Assembly (NCBI GenBank): GCA_016235815.1
Contig: JACRIM010000004.1
Coordinates: 52,956 to 116,955 of the forward strand
DNA from: Planctomycetota bacterium
GTDB lineage: Bacteria; Planctomycetota; Phycisphaerae; UBA1845; UTPLA1
Length of the DNA: 64,000 nucleotides
Reading direction: 5' to 3'
In this document: positions 50,774 through 60,646 of the stretch, one piece after another
How positions within the stretch are numbered: the stretch's first letter is position 1
Layout of the letters: the number at the start of each line of letters is the position of its first letter
Notes under the pieces: model-generated
What the model was told of the DNA's origin: nothing
Seen by the model: the letters and a program-made list of their open reading frames with translations, nothing else
Database searches by the model: none
Program-made: the position numbers and the translations under genes

Positions 50774-53700
50774 TCAGGGCCCGGCCAGCACGGCGTTGAT
50801 GAACAACGGCATGTCGCTTTCATCCACGTACCCGTCATCGGCCGTCATGTCATAGGCACAGTAGGCCAGCGAGTACAAACCGTCCCATTGCAGAATCGCC
50901 TCGACGAACCCCGCGACATCGCGACCGTCGACCAGCCCGTCGCCGTTGCCGTCGCCGTTGCCGATCGGATGAACACCGATTTGCACCGCCGTGCTCGTCG
51001 CCGAGTAGCAGCCATTTGTCGCCACCAGCTCGTACAAGCCGCTGTCGCCAATGCCCGCGGCGAACACTTCGTAGAACTGATTGGTTGCTCCCGGGATATC
51101 CGACCCGTTGCGTTTCCACTGATAGATCGGCGATGGATTTCCGGATGCTGCTCCGAACATCGTCAGCGTTTGGCCGACGCACAATTCCTGCTCCGTCGGA
51201 GGGATCGTGAAGAACGGAGGCCCATCCGGAATGGCCAGTTGCGCCACCTGTGTTCCCTTGACGTCGCAAACGCTTGTGACAAGGCAGTCATAGTTACCAG
51301 CCAGTGCCGCGGTCACCGGGTTCACGGTAAGCGTCGCCGTGTTCACGCCGGAGAATGCGCCGCCATTGCTCAGCGGGGTCAGGTTTCGCCGCCACTGATA
51401 GAAAATAGGCGGCGGTATGCTCGATCCTGCTGTCGAAAACGTGGCCTGATCTCCTTCACACGCCGCCACGTTGGAGGGTTGCTGCGTGATCGTCACCGGC
51501 GTATTCACCACCACGTCAACCGACTTGCAACTCGACGGTCCGCACAATCCCGTCCATCGCGCGTAGTAGGTCGTCGATACCGTCGGCGGCGTGATGTCCA
51601 ATACATTGCCCGTGCCGACGGCCGTCCCGCCGCACGATCCGCTGAACCATTGCAACTGGGTTCCGGATCCGCCGGTCGACGTCAGTTGAATCGACGAAGT
51701 GCTGCCCACACAGATGTTGTTCGGCGAGGCCAGCGCCGTGGCCGGCGCGGGTAGTGTCTGAATCACCTGCACCTGCGCCGTCTGCGATATTTGTGAATTG
51801 CAACCGCTCGTCGTGTTCGTCGCGAGCACGTTGAACGTGCGCGTCTGCGTGGTCGCGGTGGTCAGCGTCGCCGAAAGCTGAATCGCGCCGCCCGTTCCCG
51901 CCACCGGCAGCCCGAGGGCCGTCGCGCCTTCGCGAAGCTGATAGGTCACGCCCGACTGGCTATCCGACAGCAGAATATCCACGCTCTGCCCCGAGCAGAT
52001 CGAACCCGAAAGTGCCGACAGCGGAATCGCCGACACCGGGCACAACTGCCGGAAGATGTACGAACCGCCCTGATCGCTGCCCGCGCCGCCGTCATCCAAT
52101 GGCGCGCCGACGATCGTCGTGTCGAAATCAATCGTCGCGGCTCGGCCGAAACGATCCGTCGCGCTCGCATCCGCCGGCGTTAACTTCGCCCGCTGCAACC
52201 AGCCGGTTCCGCATCGCTCGTAGAGGTACGCCGCACCCTGATCCGACCCGGCAAGCCCGTTCGACAGGTGCGAGCCGACCACCGCGTTCTCGCCGCTGAC
52301 GCCGACGCCGCTGCCGAACTGATCGCCCGCGCCCGCATCCGCCGCCGTAACCTTCGACTGCAACGACCAGGTCACGCCACTGCGTTTGTACAAATAGGCC
52401 CCGCCTTGATCCGCGCCGGCCGCGCCGTCATCCATCATCGCGCCGATGATGGCCGTGTCGCCGTCCAGGCTGACCGACGAGCCATACCGGTCGCCTGCCG
52501 CCGCGTCGTTCGCCGTCAACTTCGCCTGCTGGCTCCATACGGTTCCGCCGCGGACGAACACATATGCCGAACCCTGATCCGACCCGGCCGCCGCGTCATC
52601 CAGCGCTGCGCCGACAACGGCGGTGTTTCCGGATAGCGCGACCGCGACGCCGAACTCATCGCCCGCCGCCGCGTCTCCCGCCGTGATCTTCGCCTGCTGC
52701 GTCCATACCGTGCCGCTGCGCACGTAAACATATGCCGCACCAGCGGCGCTCGATGCACTCGGCGCTCCAACGACCACCGTGTCGCCGTAAATCGCCGCCG
52801 AAGTGCCAAACGCATCGCCCGCCGCCGCATCATTGGCGGTCAGCTTGGCTTGTTGCGTCCATACCGTGCCGCTGCGAACGAACACATACGCCGCACCGGC
52901 CCCGCTGGAGGCCCCGCGAGCGCCGACCACTGCGTAATCGCCGCTTACTGACACCGCACTGCCGAAGCGATCTCCGGCCGCGGCGTCGCTTGCCGTCAAT
53001 TTCGCCTGCGTGCTCCATGAGGCGCCGCTGCGTACATGAACATAGGCCGATCCCTGATCCGCGCCGGCAGGACCGTCGTCCAACGCCGCGCCGACCATGG
53101 CCGTATCGCCCGAGATTGACACCGACGCACCCGTCTCGTCGCTTGCGGACTGTGCCGCATTGTCAAACAACTTCGCTTCTTCAGCAGGCGCCGGCAATCC
53201 GCTCGAATCCACGGTCACGCTCACGGCGTCGCTCGTCACGGAGGAACATGAGCTTGTCATCACGACGTCATACGTGCCCGCATCGCATGCCGCCGCCGTC
53301 GAAATTACCAGGGTCGCGGCGTTTGCGCCCGAAATCGTTCCGCCGTTCGTCAGGTTTTGACCATTCTTTCGCCATTGATAGTTCAGCGGTGGTCCGCCCG
53401 TCGCATTAATCGTCAGCAACACCGGGTCGCCCGCATCCGCCGATTGCGGGGTTGGCTGGGCGTTCACCTGCACATCCACCGAAAACGGAACGCAGTTCCC
53501 CGCGCCGCTCAAGTAGGGCAGCATGTGATTGTTGCGAATCTGGGCGTGGAAATTCAGCGCGATGTTGGCAATGCCGCCGGCGCAGGTGTGGCAATACGAC
53601 ATGATCGTGCCCTGCGCCGCGGTCGAACAATTGACCACATTTCCGCAGGCCGAACCGCCGCCACAGCAGTCAATCCCCACGTCATGCGTGTGCGGCGCAT

Positions 53701-54802
53701 TGAAGTTGTGTCCGATCTCATGCGACACCACGACCAAATCCCAATTCCCCGGCACGTTGTTCTGAATTGGATTGGGGAACGAACCGGCCAAGTGCCCGGA
53801 CACGCCATAGCCTCCCGGCACCGGGCACAACACGCCCAAATACGCGATACCGCCCGCTCCGGTGTTCATGCCGGTGAGCATGTGCACGATGTTTCGCGGC
53901 ACGGCCTGCATCTGCGATGCCCAGTGGTTGCCGACCTCGGTGAGCCGCATGTCAACCGTCTGGCTCGACATGTAAGGGTCTGAATTGGTGGCCCACACCC
54001 GCGAAAAAATGATTTCGAACCGGCTGTCCACTTCCGATGTGTAAATCTGGTTCACCGCGCCGAACAGCACCGCGATGTACGCCGCCGAATTCGTCGTGTT
54101 GCCCGCAAACACCTGGCTCGTGTATTCAAAGTCCGTCTCCACCGCGAGCGCCACCAGTCGGCACCCGCTCGTCCCGCGTGGCGTGATCGATCCGGAATCC
54201 GTCTCCGCCAGATCGGCGACCTGCGTCATCCGTCCGCCATTTGGCAGATTTTCCATTCCGCAGGTGAACGTCGATGGTGTAAACGTCCCCGCCGGCAGCG
54301 AAGCCGGATCGTAAATCATGATCGGCCCGGCATGATTCGGCGGCTCGGCGAGAATCGTCTTTCGGTCGCCACGCAGCAGGAACCCGTTCGTCCCGTGCGG
54401 CGAAAGCCCGAGATAGACGCGTGATGATTCCTCGCCCGCGATCGTTCCGCGCAGCAGCACGACATCCGGCCGCTCCATCGGGTGATCACCGCTCTCATCC
54501 GCGACAACAATCCGCGCATCGGCCGCGAAGATCTCGAACCGCTCCAATTCCAGATTCACGTAGGTTCCGTCCGGCATTGCGAAGTCGCGCACGACAAACC
54601 GCTCGGATTGCTTCAGCGACTCATACACCGTCGGGTTGAATTGCAGCATCAGCCCGCGGTCGGTCGGCGCATTCACCACCGACAACGGCGACGCCACCAC
54701 CGCAACATCCGCCGCGATGCTGTCGCGTTCGAACGCCCCAACGCAAATCAGACCGATAACCGCAATCAGGATAGACCGATTCCGAGACTGGAAATTACCC
54801 AC
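50774..54802 (-). CDS. Secreted reprolysin-like metalloprotease with FG-GAP-like repeats, Ig-like domains and dockerin-like tag
   Basis: A 1342-residue protein. I use the GTG at 54802, six bases after a perfect GGAGGT, which leads straight into the signal peptide (SRNRSILIAVIGLICVGAF). A prodomain precedes the zinc site SHEIGHNFNAPHTHD, an M12B-type HExxHNxxxxH site, near residue 385. Then come an Ig-like domain (YQWRKNGQNL), seven FG-GAP-like repeats of about 52 residues (AAGDRFGSAVSVSGDYAVVG type), two more Ig-like domains (YQWRRNLTPL, YQWKRNGSDI) and the shared tag, with GDGNGDGLVDGRDVAGFV and ESDMPLFINAVLAGP. It is likely an extracellular adhesive protease. Confidence 0.88.
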   Translation of the reverse strand: MGNFQSRNRSILIAVIGLICVGAFERDSIAADVAVVASPLSVVNAPTDRGLMLQFNPTVYESLKQSERFVVRDFAMPDGTYVNLELERFEIFAADARIVVADESGDHPMERPDVVLLRGTIAGEESSRVYLGLSPHGTNGFLLRGDRKTILAEPPNHAGPIMIYDPASLPAGTFTPSTFTCGMENLPNGGRMTQVADLAETDSGSITPRGTSGCRLVALAVETDFEYTSQVFAGNTTNSAAYIAVLFGAVNQIYTSEVDSRFEIIFSRVWATNSDPYMSSQTVDMRLTEVGNHWASQMQAVPRNIVHMLTGMNTGAGGIAYLGVLCPVPGGYGVSGHLAGSFPNPIQNNVPGNWDLVVVSHEIGHNFNAPHTHDVGIDCCGGGSACGNVVNCSTAAQGTIMSYCHTCAGGIANIALNFHAQIRNNHMLPYLSGAGNCVPFSVDVQVNAQPTPQSADAGDPVLLTINATGGPPLNYQWRKNGQNLTNGGTISGANAATLVISTAAACDAGTYDVVMTSSCSSVTSDAVSVTVDSSGLPAPAEEAKLFDNAAQSASDETGASVSISGDTAMVGAALDDGPAGADQGSAYVHVRSGASWSTQAKLTASDAAAGDRFGSAVSVSGDYAVVGARGASSGAGAAYVFVRSGTVWTQQAKLTANDAAAGDAFGTSAAIYGDTVVVGAPSASSAAGAAYVYVRSGTVWTQQAKITAGDAAAGDEFGVAVALSGNTAVVGAALDDAAAGSDQGSAYVFVRGGTVWSQQAKLTANDAAAGDRYGSSVSLDGDTAIIGAMMDDGAAGADQGGAYLYKRSGVTWSLQSKVTAADAGAGDQFGSGVGVSGENAVVGSHLSNGLAGSDQGAAYLYERCGTGWLQRAKLTPADASATDRFGRAATIDFDTTIVGAPLDDGGAGSDQGGSYIFRQLCPVSAIPLSALSGSICSGQSVDILLSDSQSGVTYQLREGATALGLPVAGTGGAIQLSATLTTATTQTRTFNVLATNTTSGCNSQISQTAQVQVIQTLPAPATALASPNNICVGSTSSIQLTSTGGSGTQLQWFSGSCGGTAVGTGNVLDITPPTVSTTYYARWTGLCGPSSCKSVDVVVNTPVTITQQPSNVAACEGDQATFSTAGSSIPPPIFYQWRRNLTPLSNGGAFSGVNTATLTVNPVTAALAGNYDCLVTSVCDVKGTQVAQLAIPDGPPFFTIPPTEQELCVGQTLTMFGAASGNPSPIYQWKRNGSDIPGATNQFYEVFAAGIGDSGLYELVATNGCYSATSTAVQIGVHPIGNGDGNGDGLVDGRDVAGFVEAILQWDGLYSLAYCAYDMTADDGYVDESDMPLFINAVLAGP

Positions 54803-54915
54803 CACCCGACCTCCATTTGTTCCGCGCCGCGGCGTGCGGCCACCCGCCCCCAAGATTCCCGGGGAGACTTCGAAGCTCTCTATCTTACCCGATGCGGAGG
54901 GTGATTACACTGAAA

Positions 54916-56451
54916 TCACGGCCCGAGAACCGTCTTTACATACGGGCCGATGTCCTTCCCATTGGTCGCTCCGTCGAGGTTCATGTCCGCCATGCAGGTG
55001 TGCGGAGGCAACAATGGAGTCCCCAGGATGGCCGCCACAAACTCGGGTATGGTCAGCGGCGGACACACGGCCCCGCCATTGATCTGTTTGAAGATGATCG
55101 TGTTGTTTCGCCAGTCGAGGCAATCCACGTCCCCGTCGGCATCGTGATCGAGAATTGCACATTGCGGCATGGCCGATCCGCCCGGCCCGGTATAACACCC
55201 CAAAAACGCCGAGCAGTCGTCGCCATTCAAAACGCCGTTGCCGTCGAAGTCGCCCGGCAACACGTAATAGATCGCCGAGTTGTACGCAGTCGTCGCCGCG
55301 TCGGTCGTCTTGAGCAATTCCAGATTGTCCACGTTGTCCGTGGAGAGCAATCCAAGGTCATCGGCCGTCACAATTCGATTGAATACGCCGCCACCCGACG
55401 ATGAGAACAAATCCGCCGGGCTGAACGAACCACCCAGGCTTGGCGACCCTCGCGCCAACGAGAAGATCACCTGATCGATGCCGGTCTCGAAGACACCCTG
55501 AATCCCCGCGTCGAACACGATTAGTCCATCAATGTCGTCGCCCGTCGGGCCGCCCAAGAGTCCGAGCTGCGAATGCGTGGCATAGACGTTTTCAGAGAAC
55601 GGGCTCGTCGGGTTTGAGTCGACGTAAATCGTCGCCCCACTCGCCGGCGGAGGAAGCTGTGCCAGCGAAGGGCTTGTCCGGCTCAACGTGAAGTAGAGCA
55701 GGACCGCAATCCCGCGATCACCGCCCGATCCGCCGCCATTGGCATCCATCGCCGCTGCGTCCGGCGTTAATCGCGGATCCCCTGCGGTAAGCGGCGGTAT
55801 CGGCTCGTAGTAAGTCCCATCGCCTTCATCAATCGGCGTCCCCGGCGGGAGAATCATCAGTGGCGACACGTCTTCAATCATGTCGTAATCAATTCCGCCG
55901 CTGTCCCCCTGGTTAATCACCAGTGCGTTGTTCTTGATCGGTGCCAGCCGTGCCGTTTCCAACGGCAAGGGTCCGCCCCCTCGTGTGTAGAGATCGAGCG
56001 TCATAAAGGTATCGCCCGCCGCCTGCCGCCGCGTGGCTTGATCCTGCACGTTGTACGGCCGGCTCGGCAGCAGTGATGCATCAGGCCCCCGAGCACCGAC
56101 GCTGGCGCGATCCACGCCAAAAAGAATGACGAACTTGTCCGCCGGCCCGACATCAAAGCGATTGCCGCTCATCTCATCGAGTTCATCGGCCGGGCTGAAA
56201 AGTCGCAGCCCGGATGCAGGGAATGTTACGTTGGGTCCCGGCGCATCGAGAATCGCGCCGGCCGTGATCGGCCCGCCGATCGTCGGCTTCCCGATGGAGG
56301 GCGACGTCATGTCAATGGAGAAATGGGGCTTTGGAATCGGCACCAACGCATGAGGCCCGGCGAGCGCAACGCCCGTCGATCCCAATAAGGCGCAGACCAA
56401 GTAGGTAGGAAACCGCTTCGATCCCGTTTGCATCCGTCGAGTTGAGGACAT
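54916..56451 (-). CDS. Exported protein with novel repeat modules and dockerin-like tag
   Basis: A 511-residue protein from the ATG at 56451, preceded by GGGAG, with a signal peptide (RFPTYLVCALLGSTGVALAG). The body starts HFSIDMTSPSIGKP and holds modules such as IDQVIFSLARGSPSLGG followed by SPADLF, a Gly-rich loop, TADDLGLLS and DNVDNLELL. The same modules, though diverged, form the protein at 60647. The C-terminus has calcium-binding repeats (DFDGNGVLNGDDCSAF, DHDADGDVDCLDW) and the shared tag end DMNLDGATNGKDIGPYVKTV. Function unknown. Confidence 0.8.
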   Translation of the reverse strand: MSSTRRMQTGSKRFPTYLVCALLGSTGVALAGPHALVPIPKPHFSIDMTSPSIGKPTIGGPITAGAILDAPGPNVTFPASGLRLFSPADELDEMSGNRFDVGPADKFVILFGVDRASVGARGPDASLLPSRPYNVQDQATRRQAAGDTFMTLDLYTRGGGPLPLETARLAPIKNNALVINQGDSGGIDYDMIEDVSPLMILPPGTPIDEGDGTYYEPIPPLTAGDPRLTPDAAAMDANGGGSGGDRGIAVLLYFTLSRTSPSLAQLPPPASGATIYVDSNPTSPFSENVYATHSQLGLLGGPTGDDIDGLIVFDAGIQGVFETGIDQVIFSLARGSPSLGGSFSPADLFSSSGGGVFNRIVTADDLGLLSTDNVDNLELLKTTDAATTAYNSAIYYVLPGDFDGNGVLNGDDCSAFLGCYTGPGGSAMPQCAILDHDADGDVDCLDWRNNTIIFKQINGGAVCPPLTIPEFVAAILGTPLLPPHTCMADMNLDGATNGKDIGPYVKTVLGP

Positions 56452-56762
56452 GGTCGCTCGCTCCCGAGGTGGCAATACACCGGAAGCATCCTTCTTCCCG
56501 TACCCCCGGGCGCGCTGACTGGCCCCGCGCCGGGGACACACCTGCCATCCTCTGTAATCTTACCCAATTCCTCTCGAAAGTAGACGTACAACCATCCCAA
56601 ACGGCTATTATTTGTGCCAAGACCCCCAAAAAAACTGCAATAACATCGATAAAGCGGGGCCGGCGGACATGGTGGGGAAGCCGGATCGAGAGGGGCAGGC
56701 GTCCCTTCCTGCCGGATGTCGATTGATTCCATGGCTCTTGGAACCCCCGCAATACCGTCCGG
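56452..56762. other. Gene-free stretch between kinase and tagged protein gene
   Basis: Nothing coding is supported. A run of seven A after CCCCC at 56624-56637, read on the minus strand as a T-run, could mark the end of the kinase transcript, but I see no good hairpin before it. Confidence 0.3.
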
Positions 56763-59477
56763 CTACACCTTCTTCCGCGCCCATCGCGGCCACGCAGGGT
56801 CCAATTCCATTTTCCGAACCAAGATGCGTGCCATGTAGCAGTAGTCTTCCGAGTCGTAAGCCGAATCACTTGATCGGAGCAGCTGAACGGCAAAATCGCG
56901 CTTGTCGGAAGACAGTCCGATTGCCGCCTTGAGGAAGTTCATCATCGCACCTCCGACCCGCTCATCGTCTTGTGATTTCAGATGGCGTTTTGCCTTGTCA
57001 ATATCGTCAAGGTTGGACGACCGATAGCAATCCTGCATGAAGTCATGAGATACCTCGGCCCTTCCCGATGGTTCATTTGTCACCATGTTCGCGTACGCCC
57101 TAGACAACTCGTTCGCCTCATCGGAATCTCCCAGCATCCGGAGGAAACTCGCCGCCGCCGTCACCGCGCGAAAGCTCGTCGGTTTTTCCTTCGCGATGTT
57201 CAGTACACGCTCTCGCGCTTGATCCACCTTTCCTTGATCCGCAAGCACCAATGCCGGAAACAAACCGAGGTACCACACACGTTTCGGGTCGTTGTCATTC
57301 CGCAGTGCCGCAAGCGTCGCCAAATCCTTCAAAGCCGCTTCGTGATTCCCCAGCCAGAAGTGCAAGCGCCATCGGTATTGATAGAGTTCCGCCTTCGGCT
57401 CGGGCTTGGTGCAGAAAGGCTCGCTCCTGTTCCGCATCTCGAGCGCCTTCGCATAATCCCGCATCGTCTCCCAATACTCCGCCTCCGCCACATACCCCCG
57501 CGCACTGTCCGGCTCCGCGCGCTGTGCATCCTGTGCCAAAACAAGGGCACGCTTGAACTCCGCCACCGCCGCATCGGCCTTGCCGTCGGCCTGGTGAATC
57601 TCCCCCGCCAGCCGATGCCCGATGGAGAGCAAATACCGCGGATACGCCTTTTTATCCTGAACCAAACACACGGCATTCAAAGAGTCCTTGAGTTCGCCGA
57701 ACTTTTCCAGGCTGCGATGGTGATACATCCAGTGATTCAGAGCACGTCCCAAGTGCAGCAGCGCCTGCGTGTACCCCGGCTTCAACCCCTTTGCGAGCCG
57801 ATACTCCTTCTCGGCTTCATCCTCCTCGCGCACGAGTACCTGACCGCGAAAGAAGTGCGCCTGCGCCGTCGTCGGCCCGCCGAGTGAATCCGCCTTCGTC
57901 AGCCATTCTTTCACAGCGGGATCGACTCGATCCGCTTGAATCCGAAGGGCCCATGCGAGCAAATACATTGTCTCCGTGTCGGCCGGCCGCTCCTTTACCA
58001 CTGACGTTAGCAATTCAATCGCCTTCGCCGGGTTCTCCCCAAGGTTCGCAAGGCCCATCGCCTTGCGATACTCCCATTCATCCGGGCCCATTGATCCCGC
58101 TTCAGCGAGTTTCGCCAAGGCCGTGCGCGGTTCACGGTAGTCCTCAAACGCCAGCATCTCATACGCCTGCTTTACCAACTCATTCCCCCGCGCCTGCCGC
58201 GCCTTCACCGTTTGCACGCGCCACGCCACCGCTCCAATCGTGATCACCACCAGCAGCGCATAAATCGTTGAAAGCGCCGGATGCCGCCGTACCCACTTCA
58301 CCGACCGCTCGATCACCCCCGCGCGCCGAATCAAGATCGGCCGGTCATCGGCGAATCGCCGCAAATCCGCCGCCAGCGCCGCCGCGCTCTGGTACCGCCG
58401 CGCCGGCTCCTTCTCCATCGCCCGCAGACAAATCGTCTCCAGATCGACCGGCACATGCGGATTGATCTTCCGCGGCGGTCGCGGTTCGCGCGTCAGAATT
58501 CGCGCCGTCACCTGATCGCGCGTCGCTCCCTCGAACGGCCGCACACCCGTGAGCGCCTCATAGAACGTCACGCCCAGTGAAAAGATGTCCGTGCGCTGGT
58601 CGATCGCCGCCCGATCCCCCGTCACCTGTTCCGGCGACATGTACGCCGGCGTCCCCACCATCTCGCCGGTGATGGTGATGCTCGGCTCATCCAGCAATCG
58701 CGCGAGGCCGAAGTCCGTGATGTGCAACTGCCCGTCGGCTGCCATGAGCAGGTTTTGCGGCTTGATGTCGCGATGGATCACGCCCTGCTTGTGGGCATGA
58801 TCCAACCCCTCCGCCACGCCCGCGATCAACCGCGCAAGAAACCGATATGACTGCCGCCGTCCGCCCGCCGCCGTGAGAGTCTGCGACTGCAACCCCGCAA
58901 ATGACGCATCCGCCGGATGTTCGTGCAACCGCCCCGGTTCGCGCCGCAGAATTCGATCGAGGCTGTCCCCTTCGATTAACTCCATCGCGTAATAGCAGTG
59001 CCCCTCATACTCCCCCTGTGCATACACCGGCACGATGTTCGTGTGATGCAGCTTCGCCGCCGCCTGCGCCTCCTTCAGAAATCGCGTCACCGCCGTCGGC
59101 ACCTGCCGAAAAATCCCCGGCAGCACCTTGAGCGCCACCAGCCGATTCAGCGACACCTGCCTCGCTCGATACACAATCCCCATCCCCCCACGCCCGATCT
59201 CCCGAATAATCTCGAAGTCCCCGAGACGTCCCCCCGCCTTCCACTCCGCCAGATCAGCCCCCAGTGACTGCGATCGTTTCATCGCCGATGCCGCCGACGC
59301 AGCCTCCTCCTTCTCCTTGATCCGCCCCATGGCCCCCAGTAGATCGCGCGTCTGTTGCAGCCCCAGCTTGCACCGCGCGCAGTCCTCCGCGTGCGACTGC
59401 AATTCCGCCGCCACGAGCGCATCCAGGTCGCCTTCCACATAGTCAAGGAACAGATCCTGCGCGGTGTCGCAGTTCAT
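56763..59477 (-). CDS. Ser/Thr protein kinase with N-terminal anti-sigma-like zinc domain and C-terminal TPRs
   Basis: A 904-residue protein. Residues 1-45 hold HAEDCARC (His29, Cys33, Cys36), a zf-HC2 anti-sigma-like zinc motif. The kinase domain (87-390) has IGRGGMGIVYRA, ALKVLP with Lys117, HRDIKPQNLL (235-244), DFGLA (255-259) and GTPAYMSPEQ; all catalytic residues are present. A 35-residue Gln/Gly-rich insert lies before the catalytic loop. A membrane helix (STIYALLVVITIGAVAW) is followed by an external or periplasmic TPR region of about 450 residues. The start overlaps the stop of the ECF sigma gene by four bases, so the two are coupled and the zinc domain probably binds that sigma factor. 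Confidence 0.93.
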   Translation of the reverse strand: MNCDTAQDLFLDYVEGDLDALVAAELQSHAEDCARCKLGLQQTRDLLGAMGRIKEKEEAASAASAMKRSQSLGADLAEWKAGGRLGDFEIIREIGRGGMGIVYRARQVSLNRLVALKVLPGIFRQVPTAVTRFLKEAQAAAKLHHTNIVPVYAQGEYEGHCYYAMELIEGDSLDRILRREPGRLHEHPADASFAGLQSQTLTAAGGRRQSYRFLARLIAGVAEGLDHAHKQGVIHRDIKPQNLLMAADGQLHITDFGLARLLDEPSITITGEMVGTPAYMSPEQVTGDRAAIDQRTDIFSLGVTFYEALTGVRPFEGATRDQVTARILTREPRPPRKINPHVPVDLETICLRAMEKEPARRYQSAAALAADLRRFADDRPILIRRAGVIERSVKWVRRHPALSTIYALLVVITIGAVAWRVQTVKARQARGNELVKQAYEMLAFEDYREPRTALAKLAEAGSMGPDEWEYRKAMGLANLGENPAKAIELLTSVVKERPADTETMYLLAWALRIQADRVDPAVKEWLTKADSLGGPTTAQAHFFRGQVLVREEDEAEKEYRLAKGLKPGYTQALLHLGRALNHWMYHHRSLEKFGELKDSLNAVCLVQDKKAYPRYLLSIGHRLAGEIHQADGKADAAVAEFKRALVLAQDAQRAEPDSARGYVAEAEYWETMRDYAKALEMRNRSEPFCTKPEPKAELYQYRWRLHFWLGNHEAALKDLATLAALRNDNDPKRVWYLGLFPALVLADQGKVDQARERVLNIAKEKPTSFRAVTAAASFLRMLGDSDEANELSRAYANMVTNEPSGRAEVSHDFMQDCYRSSNLDDIDKAKRHLKSQDDERVGGAMMNFLKAAIGLSSDKRDFAVQLLRSSDSAYDSEDYCYMARILVRKMELDPAWPRWARKKV

Positions 59478-60061
59478 AGGGATGAATCATTCAGGCCGGC
59501 CAGTTGCTCGCGGAGGATGCGCGTCGCCTTGGCCAGCCGTGCCTTCGTTCCCGACAGCGTCAGCCCGATCGCCTCGGCCACCTGCTCCCGTGCCAACCCC
59601 TGAAAGAAATAGAGAATCACCACCTCGCGCAAATCCTCATCCATCGCGTCGATTGCCATCTTCACGCGCCGCGCCCGATCCTCCTTGATTGCCTTGCCCG
59701 CCGGCGTCGTCACCGGGTCCAGCGGAATCGCCGAGTCGCTCCACATCGCATCCTTTGTGCCCAGTACGGAAAGCCGCACGTTCGGATGCTTCCGCCGAAT
59801 TTCATCAATCGCCCGATTCCGCGTCACGCGATACAGCCAGCCGCGCAGACTCCCCGATGGCTTCGCCCCCGCGTCGTGCCGGCAGCATGTCATCAGCACA
59901 TCCTGCACGATGTCCTCGGCCATCGCTTCGTTGTAAACCATCCGCTGGCAAAAAAGGCGCAGCTCCGTGCCGTAGCGCGTGCCGATGTCGGCGACGACGG
60001 TCTCATCGCCGGCCTGCAACCGGGTCATGAGGACCGCATCCTGATCGACGTTGCTGCTCAT
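59474..60061 (-). CDS. ECF-type RNA polymerase sigma factor
   Basis: A 195-residue sigma-70 family factor. Region 2 includes RLFCQRMVYNEAMAEDIVQD and GWLYRVTRNRAIDEIRRK, the -10 recognition helix region; region 4 includes DLREVVILYFFQGLAREQVA and TLSGTKARLAKATRILRE, the -35 helix-turn-helix. The linker between the regions is about 40 residues. It is first in a two-gene operon with the kinase, whose zinc domain is a likely anti-sigma factor. Targets are unknown; nearby exported-protein genes are candidates only by position. Confidence 0.93.
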   Translation of the reverse strand: MSSNVDQDAVLMTRLQAGDETVVADIGTRYGTELRLFCQRMVYNEAMAEDIVQDVLMTCCRHDAGAKPSGSLRGWLYRVTRNRAIDEIRRKHPNVRLSVLGTKDAMWSDSAIPLDPVTTPAGKAIKEDRARRVKMAIDAMDEDLREVVILYFFQGLAREQVAEAIGLTLSGTKARLAKATRILREQLAGLNDSSL

Positions 60062-60646
60062 GAAAAAAATCTGACAAGACCAGTAGCCGCGCGGCAGGCT
60101 CGCCCGTCTTCATGTGGTAAGGGACATGACAAGTGAAGAACGAGTGATGAGGAGACGCCGACCGCGATCATCACAATACCTTTCTTTCTCTCTCTCTCCT
60201 CCTCCTCCTGCCGATGGCTCGCACCATCGGCAAGTCAAGCCCAGTGGTGAATACCCGCTGGGCTTGATTTATTTATTCTACCAGCCTCCCAAGCTCCTGT
60301 CCCGAATTATCCTGGCCTGCGAAACCGCCTTCCATCATTCTCCATTCTCCACTCTTCATACTCCATTTTTCATTAGCCGCTTTGCCCCCTCATCCGTCTT
60401 CATCCGGAAGAAGCGATTATGCCGGTGGCCGCCGGCGTCAAAAACGACAAAAACGACTGCATCTCCTTCGAGCGTGGGGATCTACCTGAGCCGGCAACCG
60501 GCAGGGAGGGACTGATGCGTTGATCACATCTCACATGCCCATTCCGGGCAACCCGCTCGACCCCGGTCGCGCCGACGTTCGGCCGCACTCCGGGGGAATC
60601 GTTTCAAACAACGTACATCCATAACCGACTATTCAGGAGATCATCC
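60062..60646. other. Gene-free stretch with microsatellite and hairpin
   Basis: A CT-rich microsatellite lies at 60178-60211 (TTTCTTTCTCTCTCTC, then repeated CTC). A strong hairpin has arms TCAAGCCCAG (60233-60242) and CTGGGCTTGA (60256-60265) with an inner GGT/ACC and is followed by TTTATTTATT; it resembles a terminator on the plus strand though no plus-strand gene ends here. T/C-rich DNA continues to 60370. Promoters of the divergent sigma and PEP-CTERM genes must be here, but I could not fix them. Confidence 0.5.

Noticed and set aside
50432..51754. A 440-codon plus-strand frame
   Set aside because: Overlaps uppP in another frame and the minus-strand protease; no family features.
60233..60275. 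Hairpin plus T-rich stretch as a terminator
   Set aside because: No plus-strand gene ends here and the T run is interrupted; kept only as a hairpin within the gene-free stretch.
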